Of a stretch of DNA of 64,000 bases, positions 48,590 through 57,037 are shown one piece after another. Source of the DNA: Pseudomonadota bacterium (GTDB taxonomy: Bacteria; Myxococcota_A; Polyangia; GCA-2747355); the NCBI GenBank assembly GCA_016711215.1, contig JADJTL010000002.1:744001-808000 (forward strand), in the 5' to 3' direction. Position numbers and translations under genes: made by a program. The notes beneath the pieces are model-generated. The model ran no database searches. It saw nothing but the letters and a program-made list of their open reading frames with translations, and was not told where the DNA came from. Position 1 is the stretch's first letter; each line of letters begins with the position of its first letter.

Positions 48590-49339
48590 CTAGAGCCGCG
48601 CCAGATAGGTCGCAGCGTGGCCAGCGAGCCCGACGAGGAGGCTACGCATCGAGAGCAGGGGGCTTGGTTCCGTGAAGTCACCGCCCCGACCGCCCGCCTC
48701 GGTCGCCAGGACCAGAGCGCCGCCGTCGTAGTGTTTCTCGAGCAGGAGCTTGCGCAAGAGCAACTCATAGCGCTTGGCGTAGGATGCGTCGCGGAAGTCC
48801 GGAAAGACGCTGAAGTGCGGTTCGGTCACCGCAACCGGCCTTCGGGAGGCCGGGCAGTCCTCGAGGAGGAGCGCCAGGCCGACCCATGGGCGCGGTCGGT
48901 CCGCCCCGAAGGCACCCTCGCGGTAGGCGGTCCACAGGTCGCTGGCGTTCCCCAGCGCCTCCTCAGTGCGGTTGTTGAAGTTGTTGCCGAAGGACGGCCC
49001 GCGCTGCGACTTGAGCTCCAGGGCGGCGATCAGATGGCCCTCGTGGACGACGATGAGATCCCAGGTCTTGGTGGCCCTAAAGAAGCCCGGGAGCTCGCGG
49101 TTCTGCTGCGCGAAGATGCTCGCGTCCGGGAGACCGTTCTCCACCAGCACCCAGCGTGCGAGATCGCAGAAACCGTCCATCTGCTTGCCACCCGTGACCC
49201 CAGAGCGCCGGCCGCGATCCGATGAGGGTCCGGTCCCCTGTTTGGCGGCCTGCCAGTCGAGGCAGCGCCAATAAGACGCAACAGCCCCGCGAAGCCGGTC
49301 CTCGAAGCTGGGCACCTTTGCCTGCACGGTGGGCATCAT
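48590..49339 (-). CDS. XhoI/PaeR7I-family type II restriction endonuclease
   Basis: 249 residues. The PD-(D/E)xK core is visible as KTWDLIVVHEGHLIAALELKSQ, with Asp94, Glu108 and Lys110. It is followed by GPSFGNNFNNRTEEALGNAS and DLWTAYREGAFG, then WVGLALLLEDC and EPHFSVFPDFRDASYAKRYELL. This run of motifs is that of PaeR7I and XhoI, which cut C^TCGAG; the specificity here is inferred from family, not shown. It is encoded upstream of its methyltransferase and overlaps no other gene. No separate controller (C) protein gene is seen, so timing of expression after transfer is not explained. Confidence 0.88.
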   Translation of the reverse strand: MMPTVQAKVPSFEDRLRGAVASYWRCLDWQAAKQGTGPSSDRGRRSGVTGGKQMDGFCDLARWVLVENGLPDASIFAQQNRELPGFFRATKTWDLIVVHEGHLIAALELKSQRGPSFGNNFNNRTEEALGNASDLWTAYREGAFGADRPRPWVGLALLLEDCPASRRPVAVTEPHFSVFPDFRDASYAKRYELLLRKLLLEKHYDGGALVLATEAGGRGGDFTEPSPLLSMRSLLVGLAGHAATYLARL

Positions 49340-49444
49340 GACAGCACTTCGTTTTCGACGGTAGCGCGGTCTGGTTGCCTTCCTCCCGCTGCGCGCCGTC
49401 GCTGGGGGGCCCGGGTGGTGCTTCGCGGGGCGTAGCGGTTGGCG

Positions 49445-50263
49445 CTAGCGAGGGCCGCTGTCGCCGGGTCGAGCACCCTCGTGCGGTGTCCCCCCAGTGG
49501 GTGGCGCTGCGGGCCCCGGTGCGGGCGGGCGCAGCGCACGCACGAGCAGGCCCGCGCCGAGGAAGAAGCTGAGGACGGCGAAGTACTGACCGGGCGTCAG
49601 GCCCCAGTAGAGGCGGTCGGCGGTGCGTAGCCAGTCGAGGCCGAAGCGCAGGGGCGAATAGACCAGCAGCATCAGGGCGCAGAAGAAACCCGGCCCGCGC
49701 TGCACGCGGCGCAGGGCGTAGAGCAGGGCGGTCAAGAGCAGGGCGACGAACAGCTCGTAGAGCCCGAGGTTGTGGTGGACGACGCCGGCGCGGTCGGCCA
49801 TGCCGAGCCAGAAGTCGGTGGGCAGGCCCTTATGGTCGAAGACGATCGTGCAGCCAAGGCGCCCGAGGATCCACGCGGGCACGAAGCCGAAGACGATCGC
49901 GTCGGCGTAGCGCAGCGCCGAGACGCCGTGCCGGTGAAAGAACCACCAGGCTGTGGCCACCCCGCCGAGGATGCCGCCGAAGGAGGAGATGCCGCTCCAG
50001 ACGGCGATCAGCACGAGCGGGTCCTCGAGGATCTTCTCCGGGAAGTAGAAGACGACCGAGACGACGTGAGCGACGACGAAGCCGATCACCGCCATCCAGA
50101 CCATGCCGTCGGCGCAGAGCTCTGGATCGAGCCCGACGAGCCGCGCGCGCCGCCGTCCGAGCCAATAGCCGACGGTCACCGCCAGCGCGACGAGCACGCC
50201 GAAGGGCTCGATCGGCAGCACGCCGAAGAGCTTGTAGCTCGGGATGAAGAGATTGGGCAGCAC
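49445..50263 (-). CDS. lgt: prolipoprotein diacylglyceryl transferase
   Basis: 272 residues from GTG 50263, which has GGAG six bases upstream; the frame stays open beyond it but is Arg/Pro-rich and unlike the family. Seven membrane helices are visible. SGISSFGGILGGVATAWWFF, then WILGRLGCTIVFDHKGLPTDF, is the Lgt signature region (Gly-Arg, acidic and Gly). The periplasmic HNLGLYELFVALLLTALLY and SPLRFGLDWLRTADRLYWGLTPGQYFA complete the active-site arginines and the end of the fold. It attaches diacylglycerol to the lipobox Cys of prolipoproteins, which are numerous in this window. Confidence 0.9.
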   Translation of the reverse strand: MLPNLFIPSYKLFGVLPIEPFGVLVALAVTVGYWLGRRRARLVGLDPELCADGMVWMAVIGFVVAHVVSVVFYFPEKILEDPLVLIAVWSGISSFGGILGGVATAWWFFHRHGVSALRYADAIVFGFVPAWILGRLGCTIVFDHKGLPTDFWLGMADRAGVVHHNLGLYELFVALLLTALLYALRRVQRGPGFFCALMLLVYSPLRFGLDWLRTADRLYWGLTPGQYFAVLSFFLGAGLLVRALRPPAPGPAAPPTGGTPHEGARPGDSGPR

Positions 50264-50598
50264 TTGGGTCTCCGTCGCTCCCTGGGGGGCGCTTCGTCTA
50301 CGCCGCGCGCGGCCCCGTGCGGCCCTGAGCGCCCCGAGTGGCCGCCGCTCTCGATCGAAGGCTCGATCGAAGGGAGGTTGAATCCACCGGCCACCCGATG
50401 GTAAACGAGCCCGCCGGCGCGGGCGGGGGCGCGCGAGCAGCGCCTGAGCGCTCGCGCGTTCGGCCACGGGTTAGTTTGGCCACGGGTTAGTTTGGGCCAA
50501 AGTTCGGGAGCGCCGCTCGTCCCCGGGAATGAACCCGCGCGCGGCGTGTTGAGTAGCACGCCACGCCCAGGGCGGCATAGGGCCTAGAGAGGACGCCA
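50264..50598. other. divergent intergenic region, 335 bp, with small repeats
   Basis: Separates lgt from the ABC transporter genes. It contains a 16-bp tandem repeat ggccacgggttagttt (50462-50477, 50478-50493) and ctcgatcgaag / gctcgatcgaagg repeats (about 50350-50375). No gene was identified; promoters for both directions are expected here but none is clear. Confidence 0.45.
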
Positions 50599-51561
50599 AT
50601 GATCGAAGCAAAGAGCCTGAGCAAGAGCTACGAGCAGGTACCGGCCCTGCAAGACGCCAGCTTCAGTATCGGCTCCGGTGAGGTGGTGGGCCTGCTTGGC
50701 CCCAACGGCGCCGGGAAATCGACGCTGATGAAGATCCTCACCGGCTACCTCCATCCCAGCGGGGGTTCGGCGGTCGTCGAGGGCATCGACGTGCTGGCCG
50801 ACCCGCTGGCGGTGCAGCGGAGCATCGGCTACCTGCCGGAGAACGCGCCGGTCTACCCGGATATGGTGGTCCAGGAGTACCTGCAGTTCGTGGCCGACCT
50901 GCGCCAGCTCGGCGCCGACGAGCGCGGCGCGTTGATCGGCGAGGCCGTGCGGCGCACGGGCCTCGAGCATCACCTCGTGCGGCCGATCGGCCAGCTCAGC
51001 AAGGGCTACCGGCAGCGGGTCGGGTTGGCGCAGGCGATCCTGCATCGACCGCGCGTGCTGGTGCTCGATGAGGCGACCAGCGGACTCGACCCGAACCAGA
51101 TCGTCGAGATCCGCGCGCTCATCAAGAACCTCGCCAAGCAGGCGACGGTGCTGCTCTCCACGCACATCCTGCCCGAGGTCGAGCTGACCTGCGAGCGCGT
51201 GCTGGTGATCAACGAGGGCCGCGTCTGCGCCGACGCCCGCCTCGATGCGCTGCGCGCCCGGGACGTGGCCGTCGCCCGCATCGACGCCCAACCCGATCAG
51301 GCGCGACCCGCGCTCGAGCGGATCGCCGGCGTCAGCGAGGTGCGCTCGGGCGCTCGCGCCAACGGCTTCACCAGCTTCCGCGTGACCGGCTCCGGCGAGC
51401 ATGGCGCCCTCTGCCCCGCCATCTATGACGTCGCGCGCCAGCAGGGCTGGCGTCTCGCCGAGCTGCGCGACGATCCTCAGACGCTCGAGTCAGTCTTCCG
51501 CAGCATCGTCGAAGGACGCGCGCCCGCCGGCGCGTCGGGCGAAGCAGGAGCAGCAGCATGA
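50599..51561 (+). CDS. ABC transporter ATP-binding protein (GldA-like)
   Basis: 320 residues. Walker A LLGPNGAGKSTLMKIL (32-47), Q-loop region IGYLPENAPVYPDMVVQEYL, signature LSKGYRQRVGLAQAI, Walker B VLVLDEATSGLDPNQ and switch His in LLSTHILPEVE. The wording YLPENAPVYPDM and LDPNQIVEIR is that of the GldA/CcmA-like drug/gliding exporter subgroup. A C-terminal extension (about 215-320) ends in the DUF4162-type sheet. Overlaps the next gene by 4 bp (ATGA), so ATPase and permease are coupled. Confidence 0.92.
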   Translation: MIEAKSLSKSYEQVPALQDASFSIGSGEVVGLLGPNGAGKSTLMKILTGYLHPSGGSAVVEGIDVLADPLAVQRSIGYLPENAPVYPDMVVQEYLQFVADLRQLGADERGALIGEAVRRTGLEHHLVRPIGQLSKGYRQRVGLAQAILHRPRVLVLDEATSGLDPNQIVEIRALIKNLAKQATVLLSTHILPEVELTCERVLVINEGRVCADARLDALRARDVAVARIDAQPDQARPALERIAGVSEVRSGARANGFTSFRVTGSGEHGALCPAIYDVARQQGWRLAELRDDPQTLESVFRSIVEGRAPAGASGEAGAAA

Positions 51562-54506
51562 GACAGATGCTCTCGATAGCGCGCAAGGAGCTGCGCGCGT
51601 ACTTCCTCTCACCGGTGGCGTTGATCTTTCTGGCGACGTTCCTCTTCGTCGTGCTCTTCGTCTTCTTTTGGGTCAAGCCCTTCTTCCAGCGCAACCTGGC
51701 CGACGTGCGGCCGCTCTTCGAGTGGCTGCCGGTGTTGCTGGTCTTCCTCGTCGGGGCGCTGACGATGCGGCTCTGGAGCGACGAGCAGCGCAGCGGCACG
51801 CTCGAGCTGCTGCTCACCTTGCCCGTTCGCACCAGCCGCCTGGTGCTCGGCAAGTTCCTCGCCGGCCTGGCGCTCGTCGGCGTGGCGCTGGCGCTGACGA
51901 TCGGCCTGCCGCTCAGCGTGTCGTGGCTCGGCGATATCGACTGGGGGCCGGTCTTTGGCGGCTACCTCGCGGCGCTGCTGCTCGCGGGGGCCTACCTCGC
52001 GATCGGGCTCTGCATGTCGTCGGCGACCGGCAACCCGATCGTCGCGCTCTTCCTGACGATCGGCGCCTGCGGCGGGCTCTACCTCGTCGGCTCCGATCTG
52101 GTGGCCAACTACGCGGGCAATCGCCTGGCCGAGCTGCTGCGGCTGATCGGCACCGGTAGCCGCTTCGAGAGCATCGGCCGCGGCGTGCTCGATCTGCGCG
52201 ACATCCTCTATTACGTGACGCTGATCGCGGGCTTCCTCTTCCTCAACGTCGTGCTGCTCGAGAGCAAGCGCTGGAGCCGCGGGGAGAGCACCCGGCCGCG
52301 GCGGCGGGCGCTCAAGCTGAGCGCGGCCTTGGTCGTGGCCAACCTCCTGGCCCTCAACGTGGCGGTCGCCGCGGTCGGTGGCGCTCGACTCGACCTGACC
52401 GAGCGCGGGGAGTACAGCATCTCGCCGGTGACGCGCGGGATGCTGAGGGGGCTGACCGCGCCGCTGGTCATCCGCGGCTACTTCTCCGCCAAGACGCATC
52501 CGCTGCTGGCGCCGCTGGTGCCGCGAATTCGCGACATCCTCGCCGAGTATGCGGCGCTTGGTGGCAAGCAGGTGCGGGCCGAGTTCATCGACCCCCAGGA
52601 GAGCCCCGCCGCCGAGAAGGAGGCCAACGAGGACTTCGGCATCAAGAGCATGCCCTTTCAGTTCTCGAGCCGCCACGAGGCCGGCATCGTCAACTCCTAC
52701 TTCAGCATCCTCGTCAAGTACGGCGACAAGTACGAGACGCTGGGCTTCGAGGATCTGATCGAGGTCAAGGTCACGGGAATGCGCGACATCGAGGTCAAGC
52801 TCCGCAACCTCGAGTACGACCTGACGCGCGCGATCAAGAAGGCCGTCTACGGCTTCAAGCCGCTCGAGGAGCTCTTCGCGCGGCTGGCCGAGCCGGCGCG
52901 GCTGACCTTCTATGCCACGCCGAAGACGCTGCCCGAGAACCTGCGCGCGCTGCCCGAGCGCCTGGCCAAGGTGGCCGGCGAGCTCGGCAAACGCGCCGGC
53001 GGCAAGCTGATCTTCGAGCAGGTGGACCCCAGCGGCAGCGATCAGCGGGCGCTGCGGCGCGAGCTGCTCCAGAAGTACGGCATTCGGCCGCTGGCGGCCT
53101 CGCTGCTCTCCGGCGAGTCCTTCTACCTGCACTCCGTGCTGCGGGCCGGCACGCGCGAGGAACCCCTGTTCTTCGCGCCCGAGCTGGGAGAGGCCGAGCT
53201 GCGGCGCGAACTCGAGGCGGCGCTCAAGCGCGTCGCGCCCGGCTTCCTCAAGACCATCGGCCTGGTGACGACGGCGCCGGCGAGCCCCCAGCCGCGCAAC
53301 CCGATGATGCAGCAGCAGGAGCCGCCGCAGCAGCCGCAGTATCAGCTGCTGCAGCAGCGCCTCGGCGAGGGCTTCACCGTCAAGAACACGCCCCTCACCG
53401 ATGGGCGCGTGCCTGGCGACGTCGACGCGCTGCTGGTGGTCGGCGCCGAGAACCTCGACGACAAACAGCGCTTCGCGATCGACCAGTATCTGATGCGCGG
53501 CGGCGCGGTGATCATCTGCGCGGGGGCCTATGGGCTGCAGCTGGGCCAGTACGTCGAGGGCCTGACCGCTCGGGCGATCGAGACCAAGCTCGAGCCGATG
53601 CTCGCAGCTTGGGGTATCGAGCTGCAGAAGAAGCTGGTGCTCGATCCGCAGAACGAGGCGCTCCCTGTCCCCGTGGAGCGCAACGTGATGGGGCTGACGA
53701 TCCGCGACGTGCAGCTCCTCCGCTATCCCTTTTGGGTCGATGTGCGCTCGAACGGCATGGCCGAGGGTAGCCCGGTGGTCGGCGGTCTGCAGGGGGTCAC
53801 CTTGCAGTGGGTCTCGCCGCTCAAGCTAAGCAAGCGCGAGGGGATCGAGGTCACGGAGCTGCTCAGCTCGAGCGCCGAGGCCTGGACCCAGGAGACGGCC
53901 GCGATCCAGCCCGACTTCGCCCGCTACCCGCAAGGGGGCTTCGGCCAAGAGGCCTCCTCGGGGGTCGGCCGGCAGGTGCTGGCCGTCACGGCCAAGGGCG
54001 CCTTCGTCAGCAGCTTCAAGGGGCAGACGAACCCGCTGCTGGCCGGCGCTGAGCCAAAGGAGGCCGAGGCTGCCCCGAGCGCGGTGGCGAGCGGTGATAA
54101 GAGCGCCGGGGTGATCGAGCAATCCCTGCCGAGCGCGCGCCTCGCGGTGGTCGGCAGCGCCGACTTCGTCCGCGATCCCGTGCTCAACCTCTCGCGCCAG
54201 ACCGGCTCGGATCGCTTCACCGGCAATCTGCAGCTGGTGCAGAACCTGCTGGACTGGGCGGTCGAGGACGTCGACCTGCTGAGCATCCGCTCGCGCGGCG
54301 CCTATGCCCGCACGCTGCGACCGCTGGAGTCGGGGGCGCAGTCGACCTGGGAGGGCGGCAACTACGCGTTTGTCGCGCTGGCGCTCGGAGCGATCGTCGC
54401 GCTGACCCTGCTGCGGCGGCGCACGCTCAAGCCGATGGTCCTGCCTGGCGGCGGGGCGGGTCGGAGCAGCGCGGGCGCCGGTGATGCCGGTGCGAAGGAG
54501 GCTTGA
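51558..54506 (+). CDS. fused GldF-type permease and GldG-type auxiliary protein
   Basis: 982 residues. Residues 1-245 are an ABC-2 permease with six helices (ELRAYFLSPVALIFLATFLF; LTMRLWSDEQRSGTLELLLTLPV, the conserved amphipathic motif; GLCMSSATGNPIVALFL). Residues 260-960 are the GldG/ABC_transp_aux module: a membrane helix, YSISPVTRGMLRGLTAPLVIRGYF, LRNLEYDLTRAIKKAVYGFK, a Gln/Pro-rich insert (QQQEPPQQPQYQLLQQ), VDALLVVGAENLDDKQRFAIDQYLMRGGAVIICAG, and a final helix VALALGAIVALTLL. In Bacteroidetes GldF and GldG are separate proteins needed for gliding. Here they are one chain and the function is unknown. The DUF4340 gene follows by 1 bp. Confidence 0.88.
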   Translation: MRQMLSIARKELRAYFLSPVALIFLATFLFVVLFVFFWVKPFFQRNLADVRPLFEWLPVLLVFLVGALTMRLWSDEQRSGTLELLLTLPVRTSRLVLGKFLAGLALVGVALALTIGLPLSVSWLGDIDWGPVFGGYLAALLLAGAYLAIGLCMSSATGNPIVALFLTIGACGGLYLVGSDLVANYAGNRLAELLRLIGTGSRFESIGRGVLDLRDILYYVTLIAGFLFLNVVLLESKRWSRGESTRPRRRALKLSAALVVANLLALNVAVAAVGGARLDLTERGEYSISPVTRGMLRGLTAPLVIRGYFSAKTHPLLAPLVPRIRDILAEYAALGGKQVRAEFIDPQESPAAEKEANEDFGIKSMPFQFSSRHEAGIVNSYFSILVKYGDKYETLGFEDLIEVKVTGMRDIEVKLRNLEYDLTRAIKKAVYGFKPLEELFARLAEPARLTFYATPKTLPENLRALPERLAKVAGELGKRAGGKLIFEQVDPSGSDQRALRRELLQKYGIRPLAASLLSGESFYLHSVLRAGTREEPLFFAPELGEAELRRELEAALKRVAPGFLKTIGLVTTAPASPQPRNPMMQQQEPPQQPQYQLLQQRLGEGFTVKNTPLTDGRVPGDVDALLVVGAENLDDKQRFAIDQYLMRGGAVIICAGAYGLQLGQYVEGLTARAIETKLEPMLAAWGIELQKKLVLDPQNEALPVPVERNVMGLTIRDVQLLRYPFWVDVRSNGMAEGSPVVGGLQGVTLQWVSPLKLSKREGIEVTELLSSSAEAWTQETAAIQPDFARYPQGGFGQEASSGVGRQVLAVTAKGAFVSSFKGQTNPLLAGAEPKEAEAAPSAVASGDKSAGVIEQSLPSARLAVVGSADFVRDPVLNLSRQTGSDRFTGNLQLVQNLLDWAVEDVDLLSIRSRGAYARTLRPLESGAQSTWEGGNYAFVALALGAIVALTLLRRRTLKPMVLPGGGAGRSSAGAGDAGAKEA

Positions 54507-54507
54507 G

Positions 54508-55578
54508 ATGAGCAAGGCCAATCGCATCTTGATCGGGCTTTTTGCCGTGCAGCTGGCGATCATCGCGGGGACGCGGCTGCTCGGTGGACCTGCGGCTACC
54601 GTGGCGCCGCGCAAGCTCCTGCCGGACCTCAGCGCCGCGACGCTCGAGCGGCTCGAGATCGCCGATGGGGAAGCGCATCGTGTGGAGCTGGCTCGCGAGG
54701 GCGGGCAGTGGGTGCTGGCGAGCGGTGGCGGCTATCCGGTGACCCAGAGCAAGGTCACCGAGTTGATCGGCAAGCTGAGCGCGCTGACGGCAGCCGAGCC
54801 GGTCTCGACCCAGCCAGAGCATCAGCACGCGCTGGAGGTGGCCGCCGATAAGTTCACGCGGCGGGTCACCGTGACGCCGAGCGCCGCGGGCGCGAAGCCG
54901 ACGACCTTCTTTCTTGGCACCTCGCCGGGCGTGAAGAAGGCTCACTTCCGCTTCGCGACGGAGCCGCAGACCTACGCCGCGAGCGAGCTCTCGAGCTGGG
55001 AGATCGGTGCGCAGCCGAGCGACTGGATCGCGCCCGAGTACTTCAAGGTCGAGCGCAAGGACGTGGTCGCGCTGACGCTGATCAACGCCAACGGCAAGAT
55101 CGAGCTGCACAAGGGCCCCGACGGCAAGTGGACGCTCGCCGATATGGCGAAGGGCGAGACGGTCAACGAGGGCGAGGTCGAGTCGCTGCTCGGTTCGGCC
55201 AGCGCCGTCAACATCGACCAGCCCGTCGGCCAGAAGGTCGAGCCGGCCTTCGGCCTCAACCCGCCCAAGGCGCTGCTGACGCTCGTCACCTCTACGCCGG
55301 CAGCGACGCCGGCAGCGACGCCGGCAGCGACGCCCGCGGCCGCTGCTCAGCCCTCGCCCGCCCCGGCGGCGGTTGCAGCGCTGGAGAAGACGTTCGTGCT
55401 GGGGCTCGGCGCCAAGGATGGCGACCGCTACTACGCCAAGAGCGAGCAGTCGCCCTTCGTGATCAAGATCGCCTCCTGGAGCGGGGACCTCTTCTTCAAC
55501 AAGAAGCGCGCAGACCTGCTGGCGAAGCCGCCGGAGCCGCCGGCGGCGGCCAAGGGCAAGCCCGGCGCCGCGAAGTAA
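54508..55578 (+). CDS. DUF4340 lipoprotein-like partner of the Gld-type transporter
   Basis: 356 residues from ATG 54508, with GAAGGAGG just upstream and 1 bp after the permease stop. An N-terminal membrane anchor (ILIGLFAVQLAIIAGTRLL) and two DUF4340 repeats: LERLEIADGEAHRVELAREGGQWVL ... FFLGTSPGVKKAHFRF ... YFKVERKDVVALTLINANGKIELHK, then a second copy in which a low-complexity linker (Thr-Pro-Ala-Ala repeated, 55292-55340, a 12-bp tandem repeat) interrupts the sheet. DUF4340 proteins regularly follow GldF/GldG genes in Gram-negative genomes and are taken to be a periplasmic part of the same machine. Confidence 0.87.
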   Translation: MSKANRILIGLFAVQLAIIAGTRLLGGPAATVAPRKLLPDLSAATLERLEIADGEAHRVELAREGGQWVLASGGGYPVTQSKVTELIGKLSALTAAEPVSTQPEHQHALEVAADKFTRRVTVTPSAAGAKPTTFFLGTSPGVKKAHFRFATEPQTYAASELSSWEIGAQPSDWIAPEYFKVERKDVVALTLINANGKIELHKGPDGKWTLADMAKGETVNEGEVESLLGSASAVNIDQPVGQKVEPAFGLNPPKALLTLVTSTPAATPAATPAATPAAAAQPSPAPAAVAALEKTFVLGLGAKDGDRYYAKSEQSPFVIKIASWSGDLFFNKKRADLLAKPPEPPAAAKGKPGAAK

Positions 55579-55793
55579 CGCCCCCAGTCCGCCTCTCCCA
55601 GTCCGCGCCCCTACAGCCAACGCGGCGCGCGCTTCCTCGATCTGCAGCCCGATCGCCTCGAGGTCCTCAACGCCGGACGCCGCCGGCTTGGCGGCAGACC
55701 GTCGACCGTCCTGCACGCGAAGCTGACCTTCCCCTTTGCCCAATGCTCGACCTGCGGCCATGCTTATCCAGCCCTGAAGACGGAGCCAACGGA
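55579..55793. other. intergenic, 215 bp
   Basis: No gene identified. A possible short frame (about 55600-55780) contains a Cys-x-x-Cys pair (QCSTCGHAY) and could be the remains of a small zinc-ribbon protein, but no start or family is supported. Confidence 0.3.
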
Positions 55794-56960
55794 ATGTGGA
55801 CCAGTGAGCGTCGCGCCCGGTGGTCGCGCAAGCGGCTGCCGCTGGGCTTGGCCGCGGCCGCCTTGGTGGCCACGCTAGCCCTGCTGCTGTGGCCGGTGCG
55901 GCCGGCGCCGCGGGCGCTTCCCGCGGCGGGAGGAGAACGCAAGATGGGAGCCGATGAACGCTACACGAAACCGAGCGCTGCAGAGCTGCAGCGCACCCTC
56001 AGCGCGGAGCAGTATCGCGTGACGCAGCAGGAGGGCACCGAGCCCCCGTTCCAGAATGCCTATTGGGACGCGCACGCGCCTGGCATCTACGTCGACGTGG
56101 TGACGGGGGAGCCGCTCTTCAGCTCGCTCGATAAGTTTGATTCGGGAACGGGCTGGCCGAGCTTCAGCAAGCCGATCGAGGCCGCGCGCGTCGCGCAGCG
56201 GGAGGATCGCAAGCTCGGCATGCGTCGCGTCGAGGTGCGATCGCGCGCGGGCGAGAGCCACCTCGGCCACCTCTTCGAGGATGGGCCCGGCCCCGGCGGG
56301 CAGCGCTACTGCATCAACTCGGCCGCGCTGCGCTTCATCCCAGCCGAGCGGCTGGAGGCGGAAGGCTACGGTCGCTATGCGTCGCTCTTCGCGGCTGCTG
56401 CGGCCCCGGTGGCCCCGGTGGCGCCGGTGGTTCCGGCGGCCCCAGTGGCCCCGGTGGCGACAAGACGCGAGCCCGCGGTCGAGGTGGCCACCTTCGCCGG
56501 TGGCTGCTTCTGGGGCGTCGAGGAGCTCGTGCGCCAGCTCCCCGGCGTGCTGCAGACAGAGGTCGGCTACAGCGGCGGGACGACGGCGGCGCCGCGCTAC
56601 GAGGACGTCAAGCAGGGGCGCACGGGGCACGCCGAGGCCGTGCAGGTGCGCTTCGACCCGCAGCGGCTGAGCTACGAGCGGCTGCTCGGCTTCTTCTTTC
56701 GCTTGCACGATCCGACGACGCTGAACCGCCAGGGCAACGATGTCGGCACGCAGTACCGCTCCGTGATCTTCTTTCACTCCGAGGAGCAGCGCCGCGTCGC
56801 CGAGCGCGCAAAGCAGCAGGTCGACCGCTCCGGCAAGTGGTCGCGTCCGGTGGTCACCGCGATCGTCGCAGCCAGCAGCTTCTATCCGGCGGAGGACTAC
56901 CACCAGGACTACCTGGTCAAGCACCCCGACGGTTACACTTGCCACTTCCTGCGCGACTGA
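55794..56960 (+). CDS. msrBA: membrane-anchored MsrB-MsrA methionine sulfoxide reductase fusion
   Basis: 388 residues. An Arg-rich start and one membrane helix (LPLGLAAAALVATLALLLWP) place it on the periplasmic side. MsrB (about 58-195) has FQNAYWDAHAPGIYVDVVTGEPLFSS, KFDSGTGWPSFSKPI and RYCINSAALRF with catalytic Cys173; both Cys-x-x-Cys zinc motifs of common MsrB are missing. A Pro/Val/Ala linker with repeated APV units leads to MsrA (about 228-388): TFAGGCFWGVEEL with Cys238, VGYSGGTTAAPRYEDVKQGRTGHAEAVQV, LFFRLHDPTTLNRQGNDVGTQYRS and the final EDYHQDYL. It repairs both R and S sulfoxides of surface proteins. MsrB before MsrA is the rarer domain order; Neisserial PilB has A before B. Confidence 0.9.
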   Translation: MWTSERRARWSRKRLPLGLAAAALVATLALLLWPVRPAPRALPAAGGERKMGADERYTKPSAAELQRTLSAEQYRVTQQEGTEPPFQNAYWDAHAPGIYVDVVTGEPLFSSLDKFDSGTGWPSFSKPIEAARVAQREDRKLGMRRVEVRSRAGESHLGHLFEDGPGPGGQRYCINSAALRFIPAERLEAEGYGRYASLFAAAAAPVAPVAPVVPAAPVAPVATRREPAVEVATFAGGCFWGVEELVRQLPGVLQTEVGYSGGTTAAPRYEDVKQGRTGHAEAVQVRFDPQRLSYERLLGFFFRLHDPTTLNRQGNDVGTQYRSVIFFHSEEQRRVAERAKQQVDRSGKWSRPVVTAIVAASSFYPAEDYHQDYLVKHPDGYTCHFLRD

Positions 56961-57037
56961 GGCGCTGCCCTCGGCGCGCGCGTCCGCTGCGATAAACGCC
57001 GGGCGGGAGCGCAGCCCGTCGCGTACACTGCCGCGCG

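Noticed and set aside
54427..55761. 444-codon minus-strand frame opposite the DUF4340 gene
   Set aside because: It is an Arg/Gly/Leu-rich antisense shadow; the plus-strand gene has a strong ribosome-binding site and conserved neighbours.
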